Translations under genes and position numbers: made by a program | Assembly (NCBI GenBank): GCA_046154965.1 | Contig: JBJXDY010000098.1 | Coordinates: 1-64,000 of the forward strand | Source of the DNA: DATKFM01 sp046154965 | GTDB lineage: Bacteria; Pseudomonadota; Alphaproteobacteria; Dongiales; Dongiaceae | Length of the DNA stretch: 64,000 nucleotides | Direction: 5' to 3' | Notes under the pieces: model-generated | The model's database searches: none | Seen by the model: the letters and a program-made list of their open reading frames with translations, nothing else | What the model was told of the DNA's origin: nothing | Shown: positions 25,417 to 34,307 of the stretch, piece by piece | Position numbering within the stretch: position 1 is the stretch's first letter | Layout: every line of letters starts with the position of its first letter

Positions 25417-25800
25417 TTACTTCTTTGCCGGGGATTCGACGGCTTCTTCTTCGTCTTCGTCGGCCGCGACCGTCCTGCTCAGATGGCCGGTCTTGGCGAG
25501 GACGTCGGTGATGGTGCCGCGCACGACGCGGACGCGCACGCCCTCGGCGATCTCCAGATCGATTTCGGTATCGCTTCGCACCTTCGCGACCGTGCCGATG
25601 ATGCCGCCCGACGTCACCACCTGGTCGCCGCGCTTGATCGCCGCGATCAGCGCCTTATGCGCCTTCACCTTCTTCTGCTGCGGACGGATCATCAAGAAGT
25701 ACATGACCGCGAGCATCAGCCCCATCATGATCAAGAACATGGGGTCAAATCCGGGTGCAGCGCCTCCGGCGGCCTGGGCATAAGCTGGCGAAATGAACAT
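25417..25800 (-). CDS. yajC: preprotein translocase subunit YajC
   Basis: YajC is a small single-helix inner membrane protein that associates with SecDF. The 127-aa product has one helix (MFLIMMGLMLAVMYFLMI) followed directly by RPQQKKVKAHKALIAAIKRGDQVVTSGGI, the family hallmark. The last 20 residues are an acidic and Lys-rich tail. It is the first gene of the yajC-secD-secF unit; the promoter should lie in the gap to the divergent ATPase gene. Confidence 0.95.
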   Translation of the reverse strand: MFISPAYAQAAGGAAPGFDPMFLIMMGLMLAVMYFLMIRPQQKKVKAHKALIAAIKRGDQVVTSGGIIGTVAKVRSDTEIDLEIAEGVRVRVVRGTITDVLAKTGHLSRTVAADEDEEEAVESPAKK

Positions 25801-25967
25801 TATTGGGCTCCTCGTCCCGCGCTAAGCCGGCGGACTATACCGGCCATTCGCTGAATTGCAATGTTGATAGGTTACAGGCACAATAGTCTGTAACCATATG
25901 GATTCGAATGGTTCCCGGGCCTTCGGATTCCCCATTTTGCCGGCTGGAGGCCGCGAGGCCAAGGGCG

Positions 25968-26840
25968 ATGACCGAATCCGACCTGCTGCCGCTGCTGCAA
26001 TCCATTGCCGCCTCGCTGGAGCGCCTGGCGCCCAAGCAGGGGGCTGTCCCCGACCTCTGGGCCGCGGACGCCTTCGTCTGGCACAGTCAGGGCGAATGGT
26101 TGGAACCCGTCCTCAACGTCAACCGGGTGGATATCGACCTGCTGCGGGGCATCGACCGCGCCCGGGATATCCTGATCGACAATACCCGCCGCTTTGCGGC
26201 GGGACTGCCGGCCAACAACGCGCTCTTGTGGGGCGCGCGCGGCACCGGCAAGAGCTCCCTGGTCAAGGCGGCCCACGCGGCGGTCAATCGCGAGGCTGGC
26301 GGCAAGAAGGATCGGCAGATCGCCCTGGTGGAAATCCATCGAGAAGACTTGGCGAGCTTGCCCTCGCTTCTCAAGATGCTGCGGGACAGCGATCGGCGTT
26401 GTCTGCTGTTTTGCGATGATCTGTCATTCGACAGTGCGGACACCAGCTATAAATCGCTGAAGGCGGTCCTGGAGGGCGGCATCGAAGGCCGGCCGGCCAA
26501 TGTGCTGTTCTACGCCACCTCGAACCGGCGCCATTTGATGCCGCGGGACATGATCGACAACGAGCGTTCGACCGCGATCAACCCGTCCGAGGCGGTCGAG
26601 GAAAAGGTGTCGCTGTCAGACCGTTTCGGCCTGTGGCTCGGCTTTCACAATTGCGACCAGGACACCTATTTCGCGATCGTCGAGGGCTATGCGAAGCGAT
26701 ACGGCCTCTCCGTCCCCAATGAAACACTGCGGGCGGAAGCCGTGGAATGGTCGGTGACCCGCGGCGCGCGGTCGGGCCGTGTCGCCTGGCAGTTCATCCA
26801 GGATCTGGCCGGGCGGCTGGGCAAGAAGATCGGGAATTAG
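25968..26840 (+). CDS. DUF815-type AAA+ ATPase
   Basis: The 290-aa protein has a central AAA+ domain: Walker A WGARGTGKSSLVKA near residue 90, Walker B LLFCDDLSFD near residue 145, sensor segment FYATSNRRHLMP, and the C-terminal lid region with RSGRVAWQFIQDL. This is the DUF815 family, whose cellular role is unknown. An N-terminal helical stretch of 50 residues comes first. The ATG at 25968 has AAGGGCG upstream. It is transcribed away from yajC; in other alphaproteobacteria such an ATPase is often found at this place in the cluster (from memory, not checked). Confidence 0.85.
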   Translation: MTESDLLPLLQSIAASLERLAPKQGAVPDLWAADAFVWHSQGEWLEPVLNVNRVDIDLLRGIDRARDILIDNTRRFAAGLPANNALLWGARGTGKSSLVKAAHAAVNREAGGKKDRQIALVEIHREDLASLPSLLKMLRDSDRRCLLFCDDLSFDSADTSYKSLKAVLEGGIEGRPANVLFYATSNRRHLMPRDMIDNERSTAINPSEAVEEKVSLSDRFGLWLGFHNCDQDTYFAIVEGYAKRYGLSVPNETLRAEAVEWSVTRGARSGRVAWQFIQDLAGRLGKKIGN

Positions 26841-26983
26841 GCCGGACTTTCATGCAAGCGAGGGCAATCGGCAACAGCGGGGCAATGCCCACGTCGAATT
26901 GGCTTGCAGACTAAAGCTGGTTAGCCGGGCACCGAACCCGTGGCACTTGTGGTACCCATCACGGACTTGGAGCGGAAAGCGAC

Positions 26984-27364
26984 ATGAAGCCCAGTTACTT
27001 CGACTTAACCGTCCGAGACGTCGGCGAGGCGCAGAGGTTCTTCTCCGCCGTGCTTGGATGGACGTACACCGAGTTCACCCCTGGGTACTTTCGAATTCAA
27101 GCTGGATCTGAAGCCGAACCCGGCATCGACGGCGGCATGGCAGCACTTGCTGACACGCCTATCGCAAAGGGCCCCATGTCAGTGCTTGTGGTCCCGGTGG
27201 ACGACCTGGAGAAGATGGTGGCTCTGGTAGAACGTAACGGCGGACAAGTTCTCGAGCGACGAGTGCCGATCCCGGGCATCGGGTGGTTCTCCTCGTGCAC
27301 CGAGCCTGGTGGGCTCGTCTTCGGCATGATCCAAGCAGATCCGGCAGTACAACCACTTCGATAG
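26984..27364 (+). CDS. VOC (glyoxalase/bleomycin resistance) family protein
   Basis: The 126-aa product has the two beta-alpha-beta-beta-beta modules of the VOC fold: YFDLTVRDVGEAQRFFSAVLGWTYTE at the N terminus and MSVLVVPVDDLEKMVALVERNGGQVLERRVPIPGIGW, FSSCTEPGGLVFGMIQ in the second half. Family members are metal-dependent lyases, dioxygenases or binding proteins; a Glu/His metal set is not obvious, so it may be a binding-type member. The ATG at 26984 follows GGAAAGCGAC. It sits between the ATPase gene and the P-type ATPase gene on the same strand without clear coupling. Confidence 0.82.
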   Translation: MKPSYFDLTVRDVGEAQRFFSAVLGWTYTEFTPGYFRIQAGSEAEPGIDGGMAALADTPIAKGPMSVLVVPVDDLEKMVALVERNGGQVLERRVPIPGIGWFSSCTEPGGLVFGMIQADPAVQPLR

Positions 27365-27618
27365 CAGTCGTCATGTCGGTGCCACAACGAGGGACCGCCG
27401 GCTAACCAGCCGCTGCAGCCGACGAGCGGCACGAGGCATCGCGCCCTTTTGAATGCCGCGTTTGCCGCCCGCGGCTGAGCGGCAGGTCGATATCTCGCAA
27501 AATCCGCAATCTGCCATAACCAGACCTTCAAGTGGCGATGAGTCGCGTCGGTTGCGCTTCATGTGGCCGTTCCAAACAAGAGTCCATGACCGCCCCGGAA
27601 TTTGGCATTCTACTCTCC
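27365..27618. other. intergenic region, about 254 bp
   Basis: No gene is supported. The frame of the P-type ATPase stays open back to 27532, so the coding start could lie inside this region. Confidence 0.35.
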
Positions 27619-30183
27619 ATGACGAATGGCAAGACTCCGCCCGTTTTTATGTCCGGCCTCACCGAGGTTGAGGCGCAAGGCCGGCTGAGGTCTGAGGGAT
27701 ACAACGAACTGCCCCGTCCGGACCGGCGTACACCGCTACGCATCGTGCTGGAGGTTCTTCGCGAGCCGATGTTCGCGCTCCTGCTTGGTGGCGGCACTGT
27801 TTACCTCCTGCTGGGCGACCTCAAAGAAGCACTCATCCTGCTTGCGTTCGCGATCATGTCTGTGCTGATCACCGTGGTCCAGGAAACGCGGACAGAGCGC
27901 GTTCTGGAGGCACTGCGCGATCTTACGAGCCCCCGCGCGTTGGTTATCAGAGATGGTGAGCGCCGGCGCATCGCCGGCCGCGAGGTGGCGCGGGGCGATC
28001 TGATCGTGCTCGCCGAAGGCGACCGCGTTCCCGCCGACGCGGTGCTGGTGCTGGCGCAGGACCTGCAGGCCGATGAATCGCTCTTGACGGGCGAGTCGGT
28101 GCCAGTTCGTAAGGTGCCAGCCACCGACATCCCGGCCAGCCGCCCCCGTCCGGGTGGCGATGATCTGCCTTTTGTTTATTCCGGCTCGCTGGTGGTGCGA
28201 GGCAGCGGCACTGCAGAGGTCGTGGCCACCGGCGCGCGCAGCGAAATCGGCAAGATCGGCCAGTCGCTGCGCGCGCTGGAAACCGAGCCGCCACGGCTTC
28301 AGGTCCAGACGGCGCGACTGGTGCGTCTGTGCGCGCTTGGCGGGGCAGCCGTCAGCGTGGCGGCGGTCCTTCTCTATGGCACATTGCGCGGCGGGTGGCT
28401 GGATGGAGTGCTCGCGGGGATCGCTATCGGCATGTCGATGTTGCCCGAGGAGTTTCCCGTCGTGCTCACCGTGTTCATGGCCATGGGGGCATGGCGCATT
28501 TCGAAAGCGCGCGTGCTGACCCGGCGCGCGGCATCCATAGAGACACTCGGGTCGGCGACAGTGCTATGCACGGACAAGACCGGCACGCTCACCGAGAACC
28601 GCATGTCCGTCGCGGAGCTGCGGCTTCCCGGCGGCCGTATCTTCCGATGTCATGATCCGTCCGGGACCAACCTGCCCGCCGAGTTCCGGGAACTGGCGAC
28701 ACATGGGTTGCTGGCCAGCGCACCCGAGCCTTTCGATCCCATGGAGAAGGCCTTTCACACCTTCGCACGAGAGGGACTCGACGCGGCGGACAGCCTGCCC
28801 GGGCCCGACTGGAAACTTGCGCACAGCTATGGGCTACGGCCCGGGCTTCTGGCCATGAGCCAGCTATGGCAAATGCAAGAAGGCACGCCCGCGTTTGCGG
28901 TCGCAGCGAAGGGCGCCCCCGAAGCAATTGCCCACCTTTGCCGCCTTGGGCAGACGGAACTAGACGCCGTGCGGCAATCCCTGGACGACATGGCCGCTGA
29001 AGGGCTGCGTGTCCTGGGCGTCGCAAAAGCGACGCACGAAGGCGCGAGCTGGCCGGACTCGCAGCGCGATTTCTCGTTCGTGTTTCTCGGCCTTGTCGGC
29101 CTTGCCGATCCCCTGCGGCCCAATGTCCCCGCAGCCGTGCGTGAATGCCGCTCGGCCGGAATCAGGGTCGTGATGATTACCGGTGATTATCCCGCTACGG
29201 CGCGCGCCATCGCGCAGCAGGCCGGCCTCGACGCCGGTGAAGTCCTGAGCGGCGATGAGATCGAGCATCTCGATGATTCCGAACTGGCCCGCCGCGCGAG
29301 GGCGGTCGGCGTGTTTGCACGCATCATGCCTGAGCAGAAGCTGCGCATCGTCCAGGCCCTCAAAGCCGACGGCGAAATCGTCGCCATGACAGGCGACGGC
29401 GTGAATGATGCGCCCTCTCTCAAGGCGGCGCATATCGGTGTGGCGATGGGCGGACGCGGCACGGACGTCGCGCGCGAGGCGTCGTCCATCGTGCTGCTTG
29501 ACGACGACTTCGGTTCAATTGTTACGGCTATCCGCCTCGGACGCCGGATTTACGATAATGTGCGCAAAGCGATGGGCTTCATTTTCGCGGTGCACGTTCC
29601 CATCGCAGGGCTTGCTCTACTGCCACTAGCCTTCGGCCTCCCCATCATTTTCGGCCCCATTCACATCGCATTCCTTGAAATGGTCATCGATCCCGTGTGC
29701 TCCTTGGCCTTCGAGGCGGAAACGGACGAAGAGGACGTGATGCGCCGCAAGCCCCGCGCATCCGACGAGCCGTTGTTCTCCTGGCCGCTGATCGGCTGGA
29801 GCATCCTGCAGGGCGCGCTGGCCTTCGGGCTGGTTGGCGCGATTTTCGTGATCGCGCTGCACCGTGGCATGCCCGAGGACGAGGTGCGGGCGCTCACCTT
29901 CTTCTCGCTGGTGTTCGCCATCGTCAGTCTCATCCTGGTCAATCGTTCGTTCAGCACGTCGCTGGCCGCGGCGTTTCGCCGTCCCAATCCGGCGCTGGCA
30001 TGGATACTTCTGGCGATTACGTTGATCTTGGGCTTGAGCCTTCTTTGGCCCGCTGCAAGCGCCCTGTTCCGGTTCGGACCGCTGCACGGCAACGATCTGG
30101 CCCTGACGCTCGCCGCCGGCGCCATCCTGCTGATTGTCCTTGAAACGCTCAAGCATCTATGGCGCGCGCGTTTGGGCTTTTGA
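27619..30183 (+). CDS. P2-like cation-transporting P-type ATPase
   Basis: The product (854 aa from this start) has the full P-type ATPase layout: an N-terminal GLTEVEAQGRLRSEGYNELP segment, actuator motif LTGES, helix M4 with MLPEEFPVVLT, phosphorylation site CTDKTGTLTENR, the KGAPEAI nucleotide-binding segment, hinge TGDGVNDAPSL, and six C-terminal helices including EMVIDPVCSLAFEAE. It resembles Ca2+/Mn2+-type pumps, but the ion-binding PEGLP of calcium pumps is PEEFP, so the ion is uncertain. The start is unclear among ATGs at 27586, 27619 and 27649. A hairpin follows the stop. Confidence 0.9.
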   Translation: MTNGKTPPVFMSGLTEVEAQGRLRSEGYNELPRPDRRTPLRIVLEVLREPMFALLLGGGTVYLLLGDLKEALILLAFAIMSVLITVVQETRTERVLEALRDLTSPRALVIRDGERRRIAGREVARGDLIVLAEGDRVPADAVLVLAQDLQADESLLTGESVPVRKVPATDIPASRPRPGGDDLPFVYSGSLVVRGSGTAEVVATGARSEIGKIGQSLRALETEPPRLQVQTARLVRLCALGGAAVSVAAVLLYGTLRGGWLDGVLAGIAIGMSMLPEEFPVVLTVFMAMGAWRISKARVLTRRAASIETLGSATVLCTDKTGTLTENRMSVAELRLPGGRIFRCHDPSGTNLPAEFRELATHGLLASAPEPFDPMEKAFHTFAREGLDAADSLPGPDWKLAHSYGLRPGLLAMSQLWQMQEGTPAFAVAAKGAPEAIAHLCRLGQTELDAVRQSLDDMAAEGLRVLGVAKATHEGASWPDSQRDFSFVFLGLVGLADPLRPNVPAAVRECRSAGIRVVMITGDYPATARAIAQQAGLDAGEVLSGDEIEHLDDSELARRARAVGVFARIMPEQKLRIVQALKADGEIVAMTGDGVNDAPSLKAAHIGVAMGGRGTDVAREASSIVLLDDDFGSIVTAIRLGRRIYDNVRKAMGFIFAVHVPIAGLALLPLAFGLPIIFGPIHIAFLEMVIDPVCSLAFEAETDEEDVMRRKPRASDEPLFSWPLIGWSILQGALAFGLVGAIFVIALHRGMPEDEVRALTFFSLVFAIVSLILVNRSFSTSLAAAFRRPNPALAWILLAITLILGLSLLWPAASALFRFGPLHGNDLALTLAAGAILLIVLETLKHLWRARLGF

Positions 30184-30188
30184 AGACA

Positions 30189-30220
30189 GCCTCGCAAGAA
30201 TCGCTTCGCATTTGCGAGGC
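30189..30220. terminator. stem-loop after the P-type ATPase gene
   Basis: GCCTCGCAA (30189-30197) pairs perfectly with TTGCGAGGC (30212-30220) across a 14-base loop, six bases after the P-type ATPase stop. No T-run follows, so termination is inferred from position only. Confidence 0.45.
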
Positions 30221-30391
30221 GGGATCCCTGAAAGTAAGCTGATCGCTCGGGCATTGCCTGATGGCGTCAATGCCGCATTTGGTTCAGAGGCGCCCGTAAC
30301 GCAGAGCCGACTCGCATTCGAGCCGAATGGACGGCAGCGCGGAGCGATTCCCGCCGACGCCAGATCTCTGAAGGGCGGATGGTTGCGCGCC

Positions 30392-31459
30392 CTAGCCCTG
30401 GGACGCCAGATGCTGCAGCGGGTCCACCGGATCTGAGCCCCGGCGGATCTCGAAATGGAGCTGAGGTGAGTCCACATTGCCGGTGGCACCGACCAGGGCG
30501 ATCGGCTGGCCGCGGGTGACCTTGTCGCCCTTCTTTACCAGCAGTTTCTCATTGTGGGCGTAGGCGGTGATCCAGCCATCGGCATGGCGGATCAGCAGCA
30601 GGTTGCCGAAGCCCTTCAGCTCGTTGCCGGCATAGGCGACCGTGCCGTTATCGGCGGCGTAGACTTTGGCGCCTTCCTTCGCGGCGATGTTGATGCCGTC
30701 ATTATGCTGGCCGCCGTTCTTGGCGCCGAAACGGGAGATGATCTTCCCCTGCAAGGGCCATTGGAAGCGCCCATCCGAAGATGTCGCGCTTGGAATTGCC
30801 GCGACATCCTTCGTTTCGGATGCCTGTGGAGCCGATTCCGGCGCCGCCGGCTTGACACTTGGAGTCAGAGGCAGATCGCTTTGCGTCTCGTCTTCTATGG
30901 GCGGCGGCGACTCCGCCGACTGCGTGGCCGCGGGCGCCGTGGTCGCAGCGGGCGCGCGCGTCGAAGCATTCGCTCCACCCGCAGCCGGCGAGAGATCTTC
31001 CATGGCGATCGAGCCGCCGGTCGAAGTCGGCACTCGCGGTGGCGTGCCGGTATAGGTATCGCCATTGGCTGCGGGCGCGGTGGTTGTCGCCGCGAGATCG
31101 GGATCATAGTTGCCGCTGCCGGGCGCGGTCAGCTGTTGTCCCGGAGTCAGCCGGTAGGGCGGCTTCAAGCCATTGGCATCGATCAGCGACTGCGTGGGAA
31201 CATGCATGCGCTGGGCGACGCCATAGATGGTATCGCCGGGCGCGACGGTATAGGGCGCGGCGTTTGCGGGTGCTGCCGCATAGTCGGACGATCCCTGCGC
31301 CGCGGACTGCGAATAGGTCGATTGACCTTCGCCCGTGGTGGTGATCTTGGCGCCTTCCGGCGCGCCCGAGTAGTTGCAGCCCGCGATCAGCAAAGCCAGA
31401 CCGAGGCCCGCGCCGATGCGCACCGTAACAGGTGCTTCGCGAATGAAATCTGTCATCAT
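30392..31459 (-). CDS. NlpD-like LysM / LytM-domain lipoprotein
   Basis: The 355-aa protein has a lipoprotein signal (LLIAGC), a LysM domain at about residues 70-115 (YTVAPGDTIYGVAQRM), a long Pro/Ala/Ser-rich linker, and a C-terminal LytM (M23) domain from about residue 235. The M23 zinc ligands are degenerate: the first motif reads QHNDGINIA (Asp replaced by Asn) and the last reads QLHFEIR instead of HLHFEIR. Such proteins, like E. coli NlpD, activate amidases at the septum rather than cutting peptidoglycan. It overlaps the end of the pcm region and follows surE-pcm, the usual order. The ATG at 31459 has GGAG five bases away. Confidence 0.9.
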   Translation of the reverse strand: MMTDFIREAPVTVRIGAGLGLALLIAGCNYSGAPEGAKITTTGEGQSTYSQSAAQGSSDYAAAPANAAPYTVAPGDTIYGVAQRMHVPTQSLIDANGLKPPYRLTPGQQLTAPGSGNYDPDLAATTTAPAANGDTYTGTPPRVPTSTGGSIAMEDLSPAAGGANASTRAPAATTAPAATQSAESPPPIEDETQSDLPLTPSVKPAAPESAPQASETKDVAAIPSATSSDGRFQWPLQGKIISRFGAKNGGQHNDGINIAAKEGAKVYAADNGTVAYAGNELKGFGNLLLIRHADGWITAYAHNEKLLVKKGDKVTRGQPIALVGATGNVDSPQLHFEIRRGSDPVDPLQHLASQG

Positions 31460-31460
31460 T

Positions 31461-32144
31461 TCAACTCCGCGCACGTTTGCGGGACGCCGGTTGATCCGCG
31501 CCGCCCTCCTCCGGCAACGCGCCGGAGATCAAGGGCACGAACCGCACATCGCACACCCGCTCGTGCTCATACCCCGTTTCCGTTCGCGTCACCCGGATCA
31601 GCTCCTGGTTGCCGCGTTCCGGCCCAACAGGCACCACGAGGATGCCGCCGACCGCCAACTGGTCGAGCAAACCCTGCGGCACTTCTGCCGCGGCAGCCGT
31701 TACCATGATTCGGTCGAACGGCGCTTGCTCCTTCCAGCCGGCGCTACCATCCCCATGCCTTGTGGTAACATTATGGCGGCGCAGCGACAGGAGCCGGGCC
31801 TCCGCCTCCTGCAGCAGGGGCTTGTGCCGCTCGATTGTATAAAGCCGGCGGCAGAGCATCGACAGCACCGCGGCCTGATAGCCGGAGCCGGTGCCGATCT
31901 CCAGCACCTTGTGCCGCGGACCGACCTGCAGCGCTTGGGTCATGATGGCCACGATCTCCGGCTGGCTCAGGGTCTGCCCGTGGCCGATGGGCAGTGCGCG
32001 GTTCTCATAGGCCTGATCCTGAAACGGCGCGGGCACGAACAACTCCCGGGGCACGCGCTCGACCGCCGAGAGCACGCGCGTGTCGGTAATGCCGGACTGG
32101 CGCAGCTGCATGATCAAGCGGATCTTGCGCGCCGCCAGGCTCAT
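31461..32144 (-). CDS. pcm: protein-L-isoaspartate O-methyltransferase
   Basis: Pcm uses S-adenosylmethionine to methylate isoaspartyl residues of aged proteins so they can be repaired. The 227-aa protein has the SAM-binding motif VLEIGTGSGYQAAVLS, the substrate-side GHGQTLSQPEIVA segment and RIMVTAAAAEVP, as in the family. The C-terminal 20 residues form a basic tail. Its start overlaps the surE stop (ATGA), so the two are coupled. A second, diverged PIMT-like gene is at 56474-57124. Confidence 0.95.
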   Translation of the reverse strand: MSLAARKIRLIMQLRQSGITDTRVLSAVERVPRELFVPAPFQDQAYENRALPIGHGQTLSQPEIVAIMTQALQVGPRHKVLEIGTGSGYQAAVLSMLCRRLYTIERHKPLLQEAEARLLSLRRHNVTTRHGDGSAGWKEQAPFDRIMVTAAAAEVPQGLLDQLAVGGILVVPVGPERGNQELIRVTRTETGYEHERVCDVRFVPLISGALPEEGGADQPASRKRARS

Positions 32145-32920
32145 GCGAACACCTTCTTGAGCCGCTTGAATGTTGCGGTATGGGTAAGATCCAGATGCAG
32201 CGGTGTGACCGATATGTAGCCGCGACGGGTGGCCGCGAGATCCGTGTCGGACTCCAGGGATTCATCGCTGATGTAGTCGCCGATCCACAGGTAGGAGCGC
32301 CCGACCGGGTCGGTGGTCGGCACGATCTCGATCCCGCCGGGACGGCGGCCCTGGCGGGCAACGCGGATACCCTTCACATCCGCCGAAAGTATCTTGGGAA
32401 AATTGACGTTCATCAGAACGCCATCCGGCCAAGCGATCGAGGCCAACTTGCGGATGACCTTGGGTGCGTGATCCGCGGCGGTCTGCCAATGAACGTTGAG
32501 GCCGTCGCGCAGCTGAGACAGGGCGATGGCGGGAATGCCCAGCAATGTCGCTTCCATGGCCGCAGCGATGGTGCCGGAGTAGGTCACGTCCTCTCCCAGA
32601 TTGGCGCCGCGATTGACGCCGGAAAGGACGAGGTCCGGCGGTTTCCCTGGTATCAGCTTGTTGACGGCTACCAGCACGCAGTCAGTCGGCGTGCCGTCGA
32701 TGGCAAAGCGGCGCGCCGATAGCTTACGAACTTGCAATGGCCGGCGCAGCGTCAGGGAATGGGCGGAACCGCTCTGCTCGATTTCCGACGACACGACCCA
32801 GACGTCTTTCGACAGGCTCTTTGCAGCTCTTTCGAGCACTTTGAGACCGGGCGCGTTGATGCCATCGTCGTTCGTCACGAGGATGCGAGCGCGCGACAGA
32901 TTCAGGGGCGCCTTAAGCAT
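32141..32920 (-). CDS. surE: 5'/3'-nucleotidase SurE
   Basis: SurE is a metal-dependent nucleoside monophosphatase linked to stationary-phase survival. The 259-aa product has the N-terminal metal-binding motif LVTNDDGINAPGL, SGSAHSLTL (the SGxA element) and SGVNRGANLGEDVTYSGTIAAAMEA, all hallmarks. It overlaps serS upstream by eight bases and pcm downstream by four, so all three are translated from one message. Confidence 0.96.
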   Translation of the reverse strand: MLKAPLNLSRARILVTNDDGINAPGLKVLERAAKSLSKDVWVVSSEIEQSGSAHSLTLRRPLQVRKLSARRFAIDGTPTDCVLVAVNKLIPGKPPDLVLSGVNRGANLGEDVTYSGTIAAAMEATLLGIPAIALSQLRDGLNVHWQTAADHAPKVIRKLASIAWPDGVLMNVNFPKILSADVKGIRVARQGRRPGGIEIVPTTDPVGRSYLWIGDYISDESLESDTDLAATRRGYISVTPLHLDLTHTATFKRLKKVFA

Positions 32921-34190
32921 AGGGCTCGATCACCCTCACGCCGCCCATGTAAGGCACCAGAACCTCCGGCAGCGTCACGCGCCCATCGGCTTCCTGGTAG
33001 TTCTCCAGCACCGCGATCATGGTGCGGCCGATCGCAAGGCCGGAGCCGTTCAGGGTATGCACGAAGCGCGTGCCCTTCTCGCCGGATTTGCGCGCGCGGG
33101 CCTTCATCCGCCGGGCCTGGAAGTCGCCGCAGTTGGAACAGCTGGAGATCTCGCGATAGGCCTGCTGCCCCGGCAGCCAGACCTCGATATCGTAGGTCTT
33201 TTGCGCGGAGAAGCCCATGTCGCCGGTGCAGAGCGTGACCACGCGGTAGGAGAGGCCGAGGCGCTTCAGCACTTCTTCCGCACAGGAGGTCATGCGCTCA
33301 TGCTCGGCGCCGGAGTGGTCGGGGTGGGCGATGGAGACCAGCTCGACCTTGGAGAATTGGTGCTGGCGGATCATGCCGCGGGTGTCCTTGCCGGCGGCAC
33401 CCGCTTCGGAGCGGAAGCAGGGCGTGTGGGCGGTGAAACGCAGCGGCAGCTTGTCCTCGTCGATGATGCTGTCGGCCGCCAGGTTGGTGAGCGGCACTTC
33501 CGAGGTCGGTATCAGCCAGAACCCCTCCTCCGTATGGAAGAGATCGGCAGCGAATTTGGGCAGCTGGCCGGTGCCGTAAACGGCGCTATCGCGCACCAGA
33601 TAGGGCGGCAGGATCTCGGTATAGCCGAACTCGCGGGTATGGATGTCCAGCATGAAGGCGGCGAGCGCCCGTTCCATGCGTGCGAGATTGTGCTTCAGCA
33701 CCACGAACCTGGCGCCCGACAGCTTGGACGCGGCGTCGAAATCCATCTGGCCCAGGGCCTCGCCGATCTCGAAATGCTGCTTGGGCGCGAACGCGAAGTT
33801 TCTGACATTGCCGTGGCGGCGGATCTCCACATTGGCGTCGGCGTCGGCACCGGGTGGAACATCCTCGGCCGGCAGGTTCGGGATTGCCGACAAGAGTTGA
33901 TCCAGTTTCTCCGACTGGGCCTTCTCCGCCGCCTCGGCCTCCTCCATGGCGGACTTCAGGCTCGCCACCTCGACCATCAGGGCGCCGGCGTCCTGCCCTT
34001 TGGATTTGGCAGCGCCCACCTGTTTAGAGACTTCATTGCGCTTGGCCTGCAGCTCTTGCAGCCGCGTCTGCGCGGCCCGGCGCGCCATGTCGAGCGCCAG
34101 AATTTCCGTCGACTGCACGGCGAGGCCGCGCTTGCGCAGGCCGGCGTCAAAGCGCTGGGGATCGTCGCGAATGGTCTTGAGGTCGTGCAT
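32913..34190 (-). CDS. serS: seryl-tRNA synthetase
   Basis: SerS charges tRNA-Ser with serine. The 425-aa class II synthetase has the N-terminal long coiled-coil arm (residues about 30-110, rich in Lys/Glu/Ala heptads), motif 2 CFRSEAGAAGKDTRGMIR, and motif 3 with SGLAIGRTMIAVLEN. It is the most upstream gene of the serS-surE-pcm unit; a 117-bp gap with a palindrome separates it from tatC. Confidence 0.97.
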   Translation of the reverse strand: MHDLKTIRDDPQRFDAGLRKRGLAVQSTEILALDMARRAAQTRLQELQAKRNEVSKQVGAAKSKGQDAGALMVEVASLKSAMEEAEAAEKAQSEKLDQLLSAIPNLPAEDVPPGADADANVEIRRHGNVRNFAFAPKQHFEIGEALGQMDFDAASKLSGARFVVLKHNLARMERALAAFMLDIHTREFGYTEILPPYLVRDSAVYGTGQLPKFAADLFHTEEGFWLIPTSEVPLTNLAADSIIDEDKLPLRFTAHTPCFRSEAGAAGKDTRGMIRQHQFSKVELVSIAHPDHSGAEHERMTSCAEEVLKRLGLSYRVVTLCTGDMGFSAQKTYDIEVWLPGQQAYREISSCSNCGDFQARRMKARARKSGEKGTRFVHTLNGSGLAIGRTMIAVLENYQEADGRVTLPEVLVPYMGGVRVIEPYA

Positions 34191-34255
34191 TGCCAGCCGT
34201 TATGCGTGCCGAATCAACGGCGTAAATGTATAGGGCTTGGCTGGGAGTCCGTCTA

Positions 34256-34281
34256 CCCGCCTTCGCCAAGGCTTCGGCGGG
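34256..34281. repeat. GC-rich palindrome between tatC and serS
   Basis: CCCGCC (34256-34261) and GGCGGG (34276-34281) flank TTCGCCAAGGCTTC, which itself partly pairs. It looks like a REP-type palindrome or a terminator for tatC; no T-run follows. Confidence 0.4.
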
Positions 34282-34307
34282 CGAGCGGGCCGCTGCGCGA
34301 AAACCGG

